From Hamadaea sp. (GTDB lineage Bacteria; Actinomycetota; Actinomycetes; Mycobacteriales; Micromonosporaceae): a DNA stretch of 64,000 nucleotides. The notes beneath the pieces were generated by a model. That model worked only from the letters and a program-made list of their open reading frames with translations, had not been told where the DNA came from and did no database searches. How positions within the stretch are numbered: the stretch's first letter is position 1; each line of letters opens with the position of its first letter. Position numbers and translations under genes: made by a program. Positions 45,852 to 54,692 of this stretch are shown in pieces. The DNA is taken from positions 186,001 through 250,000 of the forward strand of contig NZ_JABFVK010000015.1 of the NCBI RefSeq assembly GCF_013362815.1, written 5' to 3'.

Positions 45852-48800
45852 CCACCGACGAGCTCGACGACACCGTCCTCTCCGGAGAGATCGTGGAAGA
45901 GCCTGCAAACGATCCCGGCAAGACCACCCCCACCCCCCGGCCTGCCAGTGACGTCGAGTCGCCGTTCTTGAACCTCTTCGACCCAGACGCGCCGAGCCCA
46001 GCCGCAGTCTCCGTCCTCCGCCGCAGCGAACTCCCCCCAGGTCCGCCCAAGCGCCCCGTCTCAGCGCCCCCGGCCTCCACGCCGGCCGCCCCAACTCCGT
46101 CAACTCTTCCGATGACGTCCAACCCCCCAGGCCGCCCACCAACTCAGGCCACCCCGTTGGGCGTATCACCGAAAGCTCTAGAGCGTGAGCAACCGACGAG
46201 GAACGAGCCGCGAGAGGCACGAACGGCCGTTTCTTCGGCGGAGGCTAAAAAGAAGCAAGGACCCAAGCGCGGCGGAGCGCACGAACGCAGGTCAGAACCC
46301 ACGCCTCCGCCGAAGAAACGGCCGAGCGGGACCCAAGCACCGCGCCCCAAGTCAGAGAAGGTCCGAAGCGCCGCAGTAGAGCTCGCGCTGACCGAAATAG
46401 CGGGACACCTGACCTTCACCCAGCACGCGGTGACAGCGTGGTACTGGGTACCCGAGGTGAGGTGGGCTTTCCGGCCGGACCCGGAGCGCGAGGCGCTGAT
46501 CGACGCGATCGCGGAGCAGTACGCCGGCCTCGCGGGCTTCCGCCTGCACATCCGCCGAACCTCGCGGCCGTTCCCGGCAGCCGAGTGGGCCCGCCAGATC
46601 GACCGGCTGACGCCACGCCCGCTGGCCCCGGTGGCCGGCGCGCCGTCGTGGGGCGACCACCTCGTGTCGGCACAGAAGCATCTCGTGGGCTCGAACCACG
46701 CCGAGGGGCGCACTTACCTGGGCGTGACCTTCGCCCGCCGCAGCCTCGGCGACTCGTTCTCCGGGCGGTTGCTGCGCGCGTTCGGCAAGGGCAGCACGCT
46801 GTCCGAACGGTCCAAACTGGAGCGTAGTGTCGAGCAGTTCGACGAGGTTCTCGGCGCGTTCGGCATGCGCGGCCGCCGAGCCACCGCGGAGGAGCTGGAG
46901 TGGCTGCTCTACCGTTCGGTCGCCCTGTGCATGGACCCGCCGACTCACATCGGCGCCGTCGGCCACGGCCAGTGGGACACCGGTGACCTGCTCGCCCTCA
47001 CCGAGGAGATCGAGCGCTACCGTGCGCCGTACGGATCGAGTGTCAAGCTCGTCAACCGGCTCACCGGCGAGGAGAAGCACGTCGCCGTGCTCACCGTCGG
47101 CCGCATGGAACCGCTGGACATCCCCGAACGGCACGAACCGTGGCTGCACTTCCACGAGCGGCTGCCGTACCCGATGGAGATCTCCAGCCGGATCGACATC
47201 CTCGGCCAGTCCGACAGCTTCCGGAACCTCGAGCAGCGCCTGCGGATGATCCGCTCGCAGCAGCTGGACTACCTCGAGCACGGCATGGACGCCCCGCCGG
47301 AGCTGGAACGGCTCGCGAAGCGGGCCCTGGTCATCGGCGACGAGATGACGACCGGGCTGCCCGTCGACTCCGCCCGCGCCCACGGCTGGCACCGCCTCGC
47401 CGTGGCCGGCTCCTCCCGCGAGGAATGCCTGGAGCGCGTACGCCGAGTCACCCAGCTCTACAGCCGCGAGATGCGCATCGCCCTGCAGCATCCCAAGCAG
47501 CAGGAACAGCTCGTCCGTGAGTTCATCCCCGGTGAGCCCATCGCCAACTCCGGCTACCTGCGCCGGATGCCGGTCAAGCTGCTCGCGGCAGCGCTGCCGC
47601 AGGCGGCGTCCACCGTCGGCGACCACCGCGGCGACCTCATCGGGCGTACGGCGGGCACCTCCCGGCGACCGGTCTTCCTCGACCTGCACTTCCCGATGGA
47701 GGTACGCGAACGTTCCGGCCTCGGCGTGTTCGTCGCCGAACCTGGTGGTGGCAAGTCCACCCTGCTCGGTGCGCTGGGCTACTTGGCGGCGCGTCGAGGC
47801 GTACGCGTGACGCTGCTCGACCCCAGCGGTCCGCTCGCCCGGCTCACTGCGATGCCGGAACTGCGCCCGTACTCCCGGGTCATCAACCTGACCGGTTCGG
47901 AACAGGGCACCCTCGCCCCGTACGCGCTGATCCCGACGCCCTCGCGCGACGAGTTCCCGGCCGGCCTGGACGGCGACCGCGAGTTCGACATCGCCGTGTC
48001 CAACGCCCGCGCCGAACGCCGCATGCTCGTCCAGGACATCGCCTCGATGCTGGTCCCGCCCCAGGTCGCCCGGGAGGCCTCGACCGCCACGCTGCTGCGG
48101 CACGCTGTGCGTACCATCCCGGCCGAGGAGAGCTCCACCCTCGACGACGTCGTCGAATGCCTCCGTGGCCTGGACGGCGGCGAAGGCCGCGAACTGGCGA
48201 ACCTGCTCCTCGACACCGCCGAAATGCCCCTGGCGCTGCTGTTCTTCGGCGCGCCCCCGCCCGGCCTGCTCGGCTCCGATGCAGCCCTCACCGTCATCAC
48301 GATGGCCGGTCTGCGGCTACCCGACCTCAAGATCGAACGCGAATACTGGTCAGCCGAAGAAGCGCTGGCCCTCCCGATGCTGCACACCGCGCACCGCCTC
48401 GCCGTACGCCGCTGCTACTCCGGCGACATGCACCAGCGCAAACTCGTCGGCCTGGACGAGGCGCACTTCATGGAAGGCTGGCGGTCCGGCCGCTCCTTCC
48501 TCGTACGCCTCGCCCGCGACTCCCGAAAGTGGAACCTCGCCGCCCTGGTCGCCTCCCAGAACCCCAAAGACATCCTCGGGCTGGACGTCCAGAACCTCGT
48601 CTCCACCGTCTTCGTCGGCCGCATCGCCGAAGACACCGAGATCGCCTCCGAAGCGCTGCGGCTGCTGCGCGTACCCACCGACGTCGGCTACGAGGCGGTC
48701 CTCGCCGGACTATCCGCAGCTGACGGCGCATCCTCCGCGCGCCTTGGCTATCGCGAATTCGTTGTCCGAGACGTGGACGGACGAGTGCAGAAGATACGTG

Positions 48801-48889
48801 TGGACGTCTCCTACGTGGAGGGGCTGCTCAGTGCACTCGACACCACGCCACTCGGCGACCCCGCCGCCGCGCCGACCCAGGCGGGGTGA
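45848..48889 (+). CDS. VirB4/TraC-family secretion ATPase
   Basis: About 1013 residues, GTG start at 45848. The first ~175 residues are a Pro/Lys/Arg-rich disordered region; then a VirB4-type N-domain and the motor domain. Walker A is VFVAEPGGGKSTLLGAL (about 627-643), Walker B KLVGLDEAHFM (about 864-873), followed by RDSRKWNLAALVASQNPKDI, the VirB4/TraC sensor region. VirB4 proteins power type IV secretion. The disordered N-terminal extension is unusual and could bind partners. The same frame stays open upstream to 45665 without evidence of coding. Confidence 0.85.
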   Translation: MTTDELDDTVLSGEIVEEPANDPGKTTPTPRPASDVESPFLNLFDPDAPSPAAVSVLRRSELPPGPPKRPVSAPPASTPAAPTPSTLPMTSNPPGRPPTQATPLGVSPKALEREQPTRNEPREARTAVSSAEAKKKQGPKRGGAHERRSEPTPPPKKRPSGTQAPRPKSEKVRSAAVELALTEIAGHLTFTQHAVTAWYWVPEVRWAFRPDPEREALIDAIAEQYAGLAGFRLHIRRTSRPFPAAEWARQIDRLTPRPLAPVAGAPSWGDHLVSAQKHLVGSNHAEGRTYLGVTFARRSLGDSFSGRLLRAFGKGSTLSERSKLERSVEQFDEVLGAFGMRGRRATAEELEWLLYRSVALCMDPPTHIGAVGHGQWDTGDLLALTEEIERYRAPYGSSVKLVNRLTGEEKHVAVLTVGRMEPLDIPERHEPWLHFHERLPYPMEISSRIDILGQSDSFRNLEQRLRMIRSQQLDYLEHGMDAPPELERLAKRALVIGDEMTTGLPVDSARAHGWHRLAVAGSSREECLERVRRVTQLYSREMRIALQHPKQQEQLVREFIPGEPIANSGYLRRMPVKLLAAALPQAASTVGDHRGDLIGRTAGTSRRPVFLDLHFPMEVRERSGLGVFVAEPGGGKSTLLGALGYLAARRGVRVTLLDPSGPLARLTAMPELRPYSRVINLTGSEQGTLAPYALIPTPSRDEFPAGLDGDREFDIAVSNARAERRMLVQDIASMLVPPQVAREASTATLLRHAVRTIPAEESSTLDDVVECLRGLDGGEGRELANLLLDTAEMPLALLFFGAPPPGLLGSDAALTVITMAGLRLPDLKIEREYWSAEEALALPMLHTAHRLAVRRCYSGDMHQRKLVGLDEAHFMEGWRSGRSFLVRLARDSRKWNLAALVASQNPKDILGLDVQNLVSTVFVGRIAEDTEIASEALRLLRVPTDVGYEAVLAGLSAADGASSARLGYREFVVRDVDGRVQKIRVDVSYVEGLLSALDTTPLGDPAAAPTQAG

Positions 48890-48893
48890 CCCC

Positions 48894-50711
48894 ATGCGGC
48901 GACTCGTCTACGGGGTGCTCGCCACCCTGGTTCTCGGGATCGGCACGCTCTTCGGTACGCCCGCTGTCGCGGCCGCTCCCACGGTCGCGGCCGCTCCTGG
49001 TGAACCTGCCTGCTCCTTGGAGGAATGGCAGAAATACCCCCTGCAGACCTGCGTCGACCGGCTTCAGGATGTTGCGGCTTCTCGGGCGCAGTGTCTTCAG
49101 GCTCCAACGCCGGAAGCACCGGACAACGGGATGGCGGGTTGGTTCCTCAGCAAACCCACCTGGAGCTTCAAGGACAGCGTAGGGGGAAAATACTCGAACT
49201 TCGGTTATGCCGGATACGACTACACCACTTACGACATCGGGTGCGCGCAGACACTGATGCACCCCGATTACAAGTTCGAGAACACCGTCGCAAATGGCGA
49301 GTTCATGCTCGCTAGTGGTGTGGTGGGAGCATCCAATGCTCTTCGAGAGCGCGCTTGGGATCCGGGCCAGATGTGGGGTTGGGCAGATCCACTGGTCACT
49401 AATGCTACGCAGGCAATATATTCAAAGGTCTTTACCGTATTCGGAATCATCACCCTTGGCGTGGTGGGTCTCTACCTGATCTGGCGCTCCCGGAACGCCA
49501 ACATGTCAGGCGCGATGACGACCGCCGGCTGGGCGATCTTCGTCATGGTGGCGGTAACTGCCATTGCCGCCTGGCCAATACGGTCTGCTCATTTGGCGGA
49601 CGACGCGCTGACAACCACCCTGAGTACCGTCCATCAGGCGGTAGGACCTGCCCATGGCTGCCCGGAAGACGATAGTGGATGCCTCGACAACCGACCGCCA
49701 GCGGTCAGGTCCGGCGACACGGTCGTTGAATCGCTCCTGTACAAGAACTGGGTTCGGGGCGCACTCGGGTCGGCTGATAGCGAAACAGCTCGGAAGTATG
49801 GGCCGCCGCTCTACGAGGCAAAGTCGCTGAGTTGGACTGACCTCGATCGCTTGGCAGCAATGCCCGACCCTGTGGCGCGCCAAAGCGAGCGCGAACGCAT
49901 CATTCGCGTAAAACAGCAGAACTGGATGAAGGTCGCGGAACAGATCCGAACCGAGGACCCGGACGCCTACGAGTACCTCCGCGGCACGAAGGGCATGGAG
50001 CGAATCGGCGCCGGCTTCGTCGCGATCCTCTCGGCTATCTCCTTCGCAATCTTCGACATCGTCGCGTCCATCCTGGTCCTGCTCGGATTTTTGATCTTCC
50101 GGTGGGCGGTGATCGCCGCCCCCGCTCTCGGAACAGTCGGCCTTCTCCGCCCAGCCAGCGCAGGCCTCCGTCGGCTCGCCGGCTCGGTCCTTGCAGCGGT
50201 CTTCAACATTGCGATCTTCGGAACAGGAGCAGCCGTCTACCTGTCCGCAGTAGATTTGATCATGAGCACGCCCAGCCTCCCCGGCTGGCTCCAGGTCGTC
50301 CTCATGCTGCTCTGTGGCATCGTGGCGTGGATCCTGCTCCGCCCGTACCGACGAGTGACCCAGCTCGGTGGCAACACCCCGTCGAACGGCTGGGCTCGCG
50401 CATTGGTTCGTCCGGCGGCAGCGACCGCAGCGGCAACTGCTGCTGGCGGAGCTGCGGCTGGTGCCGCCGTCGCGATCGCCGGGAGGCCGGAGACGCGCCC
50501 CGATTCGCCCGCCGAGAACCGACCTGTGGTCACGGAGACCATTCGGCGCGAACTCGTTCGCAGCGAGGCCCTGCCGGAGCAGCGCCGCTGGTCCGATCCG
50601 AACATTCCCGAGGCCGCACCGGCTCAAGCCCTCTATCGGCCTGACGCCGCGCGGGAATCCGCGTCGGAGCCGAGCTCCGCCAGGCCGGTGGTGAGAGCAG
50701 AGGCGAGATAA
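48894..50711 (+). CDS. Polytopic membrane protein, VirB6/TrbL-like
   Basis: 605 residues. Signal peptide (about 1-28), a ~150-residue external domain with six cysteines (positions 40, 53, 67, 117 among them), membrane helices at about 178-197, 211-228, 371-402, 432-452 and 463-482, a second external loop with a Cys pair (256, 263), and an Ala-rich then Pro/Arg-rich tail. The Cys pairs suggest disulfides outside the cell. The layout and its place after VirB4 fit VirB6/TrbL channel proteins. Several A/T-rich codons near 49.2-49.9 kb stand out from the neighbours. Confidence 0.65.
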   Translation: MRRLVYGVLATLVLGIGTLFGTPAVAAAPTVAAAPGEPACSLEEWQKYPLQTCVDRLQDVAASRAQCLQAPTPEAPDNGMAGWFLSKPTWSFKDSVGGKYSNFGYAGYDYTTYDIGCAQTLMHPDYKFENTVANGEFMLASGVVGASNALRERAWDPGQMWGWADPLVTNATQAIYSKVFTVFGIITLGVVGLYLIWRSRNANMSGAMTTAGWAIFVMVAVTAIAAWPIRSAHLADDALTTTLSTVHQAVGPAHGCPEDDSGCLDNRPPAVRSGDTVVESLLYKNWVRGALGSADSETARKYGPPLYEAKSLSWTDLDRLAAMPDPVARQSERERIIRVKQQNWMKVAEQIRTEDPDAYEYLRGTKGMERIGAGFVAILSAISFAIFDIVASILVLLGFLIFRWAVIAAPALGTVGLLRPASAGLRRLAGSVLAAVFNIAIFGTGAAVYLSAVDLIMSTPSLPGWLQVVLMLLCGIVAWILLRPYRRVTQLGGNTPSNGWARALVRPAAATAAATAAGGAAAGAAVAIAGRPETRPDSPAENRPVVTETIRRELVRSEALPEQRRWSDPNIPEAAPAQALYRPDAARESASEPSSARPVVRAEAR

Positions 50712-50713
50712 TC

Positions 50714-51256
50714 ATGCGCGCGGTGCTCACGGGAATCCTTCGCTCTCGAGTCGGTGTCGCCCTGGTTCTCGCCGCAATCGTGCTCATCTTGGTGGGTGCC
50801 GCACGCCTGTTCGGTGACAAGGCGTCGAACACAGGCTGGTCGCCGGATTCGGTTGGCCAGAGCGGCCTCGAGATAACAACCACGAAGAGCTACGGCCCGG
50901 ACGACGGTGTGGTGTCGGCGATGCCGACGGTCAGCCCGAGCGTCGCCAAGGGTGCAGCGTCTCCGGCTCAGGTCGCTTCCGCCTTCGCCGCCAGCTGGCT
51001 GGAGCGCAGCCGTACTTCGGACAAGTGGCTCGACGCGTTACGTCCGCACTGCACCCAGCAGCTCATCGATCAGCTCAAGGACGTGGAGCCGAGCAGCGTA
51101 CCGGCCAGCAAAGTCACCGGTGCCGTAACACTCGTCGTCTACTCCGAGTCCGCAGCTCAGGCCAGCATTCCGCTCGACAGCGGGCGTCTCGTGCTCCGAC
51201 TGGTCGGGCCTAGCGGTCACTGGTTCGTCGACGGCGTCGACTGGGAGCGGACATGA
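50714..51256 (+). CDS. Single-pass membrane protein with NTF2-like domain, VirB8/TcpC-like
   Basis: 180 residues. Short cytoplasmic start, one membrane helix (about 10-32), a linker and a C-terminal domain (about 80-180) whose pattern (AFAASWLERSRTSDKWLDALRPHCT ... LRLVGPSGHWFVDGVDW) is that of NTF2-like folds as in VirB8 and TcpC. It begins 2 bases after the preceding stop and its end overlaps the next start (atga). Likely a scaffold of the secretion channel outside the membrane. Confidence 0.65.
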   Translation: MRAVLTGILRSRVGVALVLAAIVLILVGAARLFGDKASNTGWSPDSVGQSGLEITTTKSYGPDDGVVSAMPTVSPSVAKGAASPAQVASAFAASWLERSRTSDKWLDALRPHCTQQLIDQLKDVEPSSVPASKVTGAVTLVVYSESAAQASIPLDSGRLVLRLVGPSGHWFVDGVDWERT

Positions 51257-52404
51257 GCGCCGACGACCCGGACCCCGTGGTGATGGAAGCCGAGGAGCAC
51301 GAAGCGCTACGCGGCCGCCGACGCCGGCCGCGCCCCGCTCTCTGGATCGCCTTAGTCGCGACCCTCGCGCTGCTCTGCTGCGGTGGCGGTCTGGGCGCGT
51401 TCACCCTCGACCAACTCGGCGGCACCAACGTCGGCGACAACGCCTTCACCTGCGGCCAGAAGGGGGTCATCGATCCCAACAAGGAAATGCCGCGGATCGG
51501 ACCCTATGGCGAAGAGCAGATCCGCAACGCGGCCATCATCATCAATGTCGGCCACGAAATGAAGATCCCACCACGAGGTTGGATCATCGCGGTCGCGACC
51601 GCCATGCAGGAAAGCAGCCTGACCAACCACGGTTTCCTGGGCGAACGCAATGACCACGACTCCTTGGGCCTGTTCCAGCAGCGACCGAGCCAGGGTTGGG
51701 GAACGCCGGAACAGATCATGGATCCCCGGTACGCGTCGAAGAAGTTCTATCAGAAACTTCTGAAGGTGGCGGACTGGGCGACGATTCCGTTGACGGTCGC
51801 TGCCCAAGCCGTTCAGCGCTCCGCGTACCCAGATGCTTATGCGAAGCACGAGCCGCTCGCGACGACGATCGTCAACACGCTGGCTGACGGCGCCGGCCTC
51901 GCGGCCGCAGCCGCCGCGGATCTGAAGTGCGCCGGGCCTGGGGAGATCGCGGCCTCCGGCTGGACCGTGCCGGTCAAGGCTGGCATCGTCTCCGGCTTCC
52001 GCACCGCGGACCGGCCCACCCACAACGGCGTCGACCTCGGCGCCTCTCGTTACACGCGGATCCGCGCGGCATCCGCTGGCGTGGTCATCGTGAGCAAGTG
52101 CGACGTCGGCAATTGCGATCACGACGGCTCGCCGAGCACTCCAGGCTGTGGCTGGTTCGTCGACATCCTGCACGCCGACCAGATCATCACCCGCTACTGC
52201 CACATGGTCCAGCGACCGTTCGTCTCAGTCGGCGATCGCGTGTCAGCTGGTCAGATCATCGGCCTCGTAGGGACGTCTGGGCACTCATCTGGACCACACC
52301 TGCATTTCGAAACGCACCTCAACGGCGACCGGTCGTTCGCCGGCGGGGTCAATCCCGTGCCGTTCATGGCCGCCCGCGGCGCGCCCCTCGGAGAAGCACC
52401 CTAG
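51253..52404 (+). CDS. Membrane-anchored lytic transglycosylase-like / M23 endopeptidase
   Basis: 383 residues. Cytoplasmic Arg-rich start, membrane helix (about 30-50), a lysozyme/SLT-like domain (about 85-215) with candidate Glu120 in AVATAMQESSLTNH, then an M23 LytM domain (about 235-375) with complete zinc ligands: His257, Asp261 (THNGVDLG) and the HxH at 349/351 (PHLHFE). It should cut both glycan and peptide of the cell wall, the VirB1-like job of opening peptidoglycan for a secretion apparatus. Four Cys (283, 288, 299, 316) may form disulfides. Confidence 0.85.
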   Translation: MSADDPDPVVMEAEEHEALRGRRRRPRPALWIALVATLALLCCGGGLGAFTLDQLGGTNVGDNAFTCGQKGVIDPNKEMPRIGPYGEEQIRNAAIIINVGHEMKIPPRGWIIAVATAMQESSLTNHGFLGERNDHDSLGLFQQRPSQGWGTPEQIMDPRYASKKFYQKLLKVADWATIPLTVAAQAVQRSAYPDAYAKHEPLATTIVNTLADGAGLAAAAAADLKCAGPGEIAASGWTVPVKAGIVSGFRTADRPTHNGVDLGASRYTRIRAASAGVVIVSKCDVGNCDHDGSPSTPGCGWFVDILHADQIITRYCHMVQRPFVSVGDRVSAGQIIGLVGTSGHSSGPHLHFETHLNGDRSFAGGVNPVPFMAARGAPLGEAP

Positions 52405-52423
52405 CCAAGCGGAGTTACACCCC

Positions 52424-53014
52424 ATGACCGAAGCGGACTTCGCCAGCTGGGCCAACGAGCTCTACCGTTGGCCCTCACCCATCGTGCCGGTCCCGGCCAT
52501 GAAGTACACGGGCACGCTTCGCGGGAAGCGCGTCATCGTGGGTCTGCCAGGTCACGGGTGGCGCGCCGATCTCCGCGCAGATTCACTGGTACGCCAAGAG
52601 TCTCGAAGCCTCGTGCCCGTGATGCCGGAGGCCGACTGGTATCGGGCTGAGCAGGACCGGATCGAAGTCTTCGCGCCCCTGATCCCAGCCGAGCGAGTCT
52701 GGGTGGAAACCATCGGCGATGACAGCGCCGATCCGAAGAAACAGGGACCGGTCAGCCTCGACGAGCCACCCGTACGCCGAGCCATCCGTGCCGAAGACGT
52801 TCCCTACCTCACCGGCCGACGCCTCGTCGCGATGCCCGAACGTTCCGATGACTTCACCGCCGAACGCGGGCTGCGTGCCGTGACCGAGTCATATGCGGGA
52901 AAATCTCAGCCCCAGGTACGCGTCGCAGCCGAAGGTGACTGGTATCGGTGGGCGGCAACGGGTCTAGTCCCGCCCACTCGATCGGTGTATCTCAGCCTGC
53001 TGTGGGTGGAGTAG
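52424..53014 (+). CDS. Unknown soluble protein at the end of the T4SS-like operon
   Basis: 196 residues, no signal peptide or membrane helix. Rich in Arg, Trp, Tyr and Pro; contains two ADWYR/GDWYRW motifs (about residues 67 and 180). I do not recognise it. It starts 19 bases after the M23 gene and is the last gene of the operon; its 3' end overlaps the convergent gene by 23 bases. Possible cytoplasmic accessory or immunity-type partner, but that is a guess. Confidence 0.65.
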   Translation: MTEADFASWANELYRWPSPIVPVPAMKYTGTLRGKRVIVGLPGHGWRADLRADSLVRQESRSLVPVMPEADWYRAEQDRIEVFAPLIPAERVWVETIGDDSADPKKQGPVSLDEPPVRRAIRAEDVPYLTGRRLVAMPERSDDFTAERGLRAVTESYAGKSQPQVRVAAEGDWYRWAATGLVPPTRSVYLSLLWVE

Positions 53015-53495
53015 CGGTAGGAGCGTTGCTCGGGGTTGGGGACGGGTCCGGGAGCTGCTCTGCGCCGCAGACGCGCCAGCCATCCTCCTCGACCATGACG
53101 AAATCCCAGTATTGAAGACGATTTACCACAAGCGACCCATTCCCGACTCGGAGTTGAAGCTCCGTCGCTACATGAGAGCCACCTTGGGACGTCTGAGACC
53201 GGCCAAGGACCACCTGAATCGTGGTTCCCTTTTCGACTTCCTCTGACTTGATCCTGTCCCGCAACTTGGAAAATTCGTGCAAATCTGCCCGTCTGCCACA
53301 TGTGTAAAGCGATGCTGCGGCATCGTCCCGCTTGTGCAGGTATGCATCGACGAACTCGCCGATCACAACGTCGGGGTGGCTGCGGTCGATCCTCGTTGCC
53401 TCGTCGTACGCTCGCAGGCCCACGATTCCGGCGCCAACTCCACCGATGCCGACCGCAATGACTCCAATAAGTACCGCCTTCTTTAGCTTTCCCAT
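52992..53495 (-). CDS. Membrane-anchored protein, DUF4878/NTF2-like
   Basis: About 167 residues. N-terminal membrane helix (about 5-26, KAVLIGVIAVGIGGVGAGIVGL), then one NTF2-like domain with two Cys (CGRRADLHEF and VCGAEQL, probably a disulfide) and a short Pro/Thr tail. Secreted proteins of this form are common in actinobacteria; function unknown. Start ATG 53495; GTG 53507 is possible. Same direction as, and 87 bases downstream of, the mycosin-like gene. Confidence 0.7.
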   Translation of the reverse strand: MGKLKKAVLIGVIAVGIGGVGAGIVGLRAYDEATRIDRSHPDVVIGEFVDAYLHKRDDAAASLYTCGRRADLHEFSKLRDRIKSEEVEKGTTIQVVLGRSQTSQGGSHVATELQLRVGNGSLVVNRLQYWDFVMVEEDGWRVCGAEQLPDPSPTPSNAPTATPPTAG

Positions 53496-53582
53496 CGCCA
53501 CGTCCACAGGGTATCCGTTGACGGCGTCTGCAGCGACCTCCTCACCGATGACCGCTGCGGCCGCATGGCAGTCGCCGATGGC

Positions 53583-54692
53583 TCAACGACGCCGCCGCAG
53601 GACGAGGACACCCGCAGTGCCAGCGACAGCGACCAGCACGAGAAGGCACAGAAGCCCTCCAAGCGCTACATGCCAAGGCTTTAGCCCGCCGATCAGGGCA
53701 CCACTTGGAGCTGTAGCCGTTGCCTTGACCGTGGGACCGGCAGACGGCGAGTTGGTCGGAATGTTCTCGGTCAGCGCGTCGACGACGTTTATGACCCCAA
53801 AGCCGTAGACCTCATCGCGACCTATAACACCCTTGTCATCTGCAGTGGCCGTGAGCCGGTGAACAACTTCCTGCCCTGACAACTCTGGAAACTTGGCGCG
53901 TACAAGGGCGACGGCACCCGCGATGATCGCAGTTGACTCGGATGTCCCTGACCCGAGTGCATACTTTCCGCCGGGGAATGTGCTCGAAATGCCATCACTC
54001 GGAGCACAAAGGACAACTTCCGCGCCGGTGACCGAGACCGATGAGTGCTTGCCTAGTCTATCCACCCCGCAAGCAGCAATGACGCCTGGATATGCGGCGG
54101 GATATCCGACGGCCGCGTCTTGTGCAACGTTTCCAGCACCAGCGATAACAACGATATCGCTAGCTAGTGCGACTTCTATCGCCTGCCGTAGGAGCGGATC
54201 ATCCGGACCGGCCGACGATATGGAAATTACCTGGACGCCATGCTCGACCGCCCACCGAATACCCTCCGCGACGGTCGAGGACGTACCGCCGATCGATGTG
54301 AACGAGCTGTTGATAGGGACAATCTTTGAGGCTGGCGCAACACCCGCAACCTTCCCTGACCCGACAATGAGCCCAGCCATTTGTGTGCCGTGGCCGCTGG
54401 CGTCGGTACGTCCATCACCGATGCTTACTTGTCCGCCAGCGCTAAAGTCGGCCCCGGCGAGAATGCCTCCCTTCAAGTCGGGATGCGTACTGTCGACACC
54501 ACTATCAATTAGAGCCACGGTGACACCAAGGCCGGTACTGACCTTATGAGCAGCGGCGAGCCTCAGGAAATTCGCATACCACTGGCCGTTCTTGAGATCA
54601 TCTGCGCTCGCCGGGGCGGCTTGCAGGAGGACGCCGAGGAGCAGAGCCATAGCAGTTGCGCAGGAACTGCGGCAAAGGCTGGAGCGCCTCAT
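53583..54692 (-). CDS. Second mycosin-like S8 serine protease
   Basis: 369 residues. Signal peptide (about 1-30), subtilisin domain with Asp63 (VALIDSGVD), His101 (GHGTQMAGLIVG), oxyanion Asn188 and Ser251 (GSGTSESTAII), a Pro/Thr linker and a C-terminal membrane helix with RRRR end. The layout equals mycosin, but the serine motif GTSESTAII departs from the usual GTSFAAP. ATG 54692 overlaps the stop of the upstream ESX-substrate-like gene, so the two are coupled. Codon use is visibly less GC-rich than in the window's core genes. Confidence 0.88.
   Translation of the reverse strand: MRRSSLCRSSCATAMALLLGVLLQAAPASADDLKNGQWYANFLRLAAAHKVSTGLGVTVALIDSGVDSTHPDLKGGILAGADFSAGGQVSIGDGRTDASGHGTQMAGLIVGSGKVAGVAPASKIVPINSSFTSIGGTSSTVAEGIRWAVEHGVQVISISSAGPDDPLLRQAIEVALASDIVVIAGAGNVAQDAAVGYPAAYPGVIAACGVDRLGKHSSVSVTGAEVVLCAPSDGISSTFPGGKYALGSGTSESTAIIAGAVALVRAKFPELSGQEVVHRLTATADDKGVIGRDEVYGFGVINVVDALTENIPTNSPSAGPTVKATATAPSGALIGGLKPWHVALGGLLCLLVLVAVAGTAGVLVLRRRR

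Noticed and set aside
46352-48103. Minus-strand open frame of 583 codons within the VirB4-like gene
   Set aside because: The plus strand holds a clear ATPase with Walker motifs; the opposite frame has no ribosome site or domain.
48165-48893. Extension of the VirB6-like gene upstream to 48165
   Set aside because: It would overlap the VirB4-like gene by about 720 bases; the ATG at 48894 begins a normal signal peptide.
45174-53014. Integrated conjugative element
   Set aside because: No integrase, relaxase, replication gene, coupling ATPase or attachment repeats are visible, and housekeeping folate genes adjoin directly.
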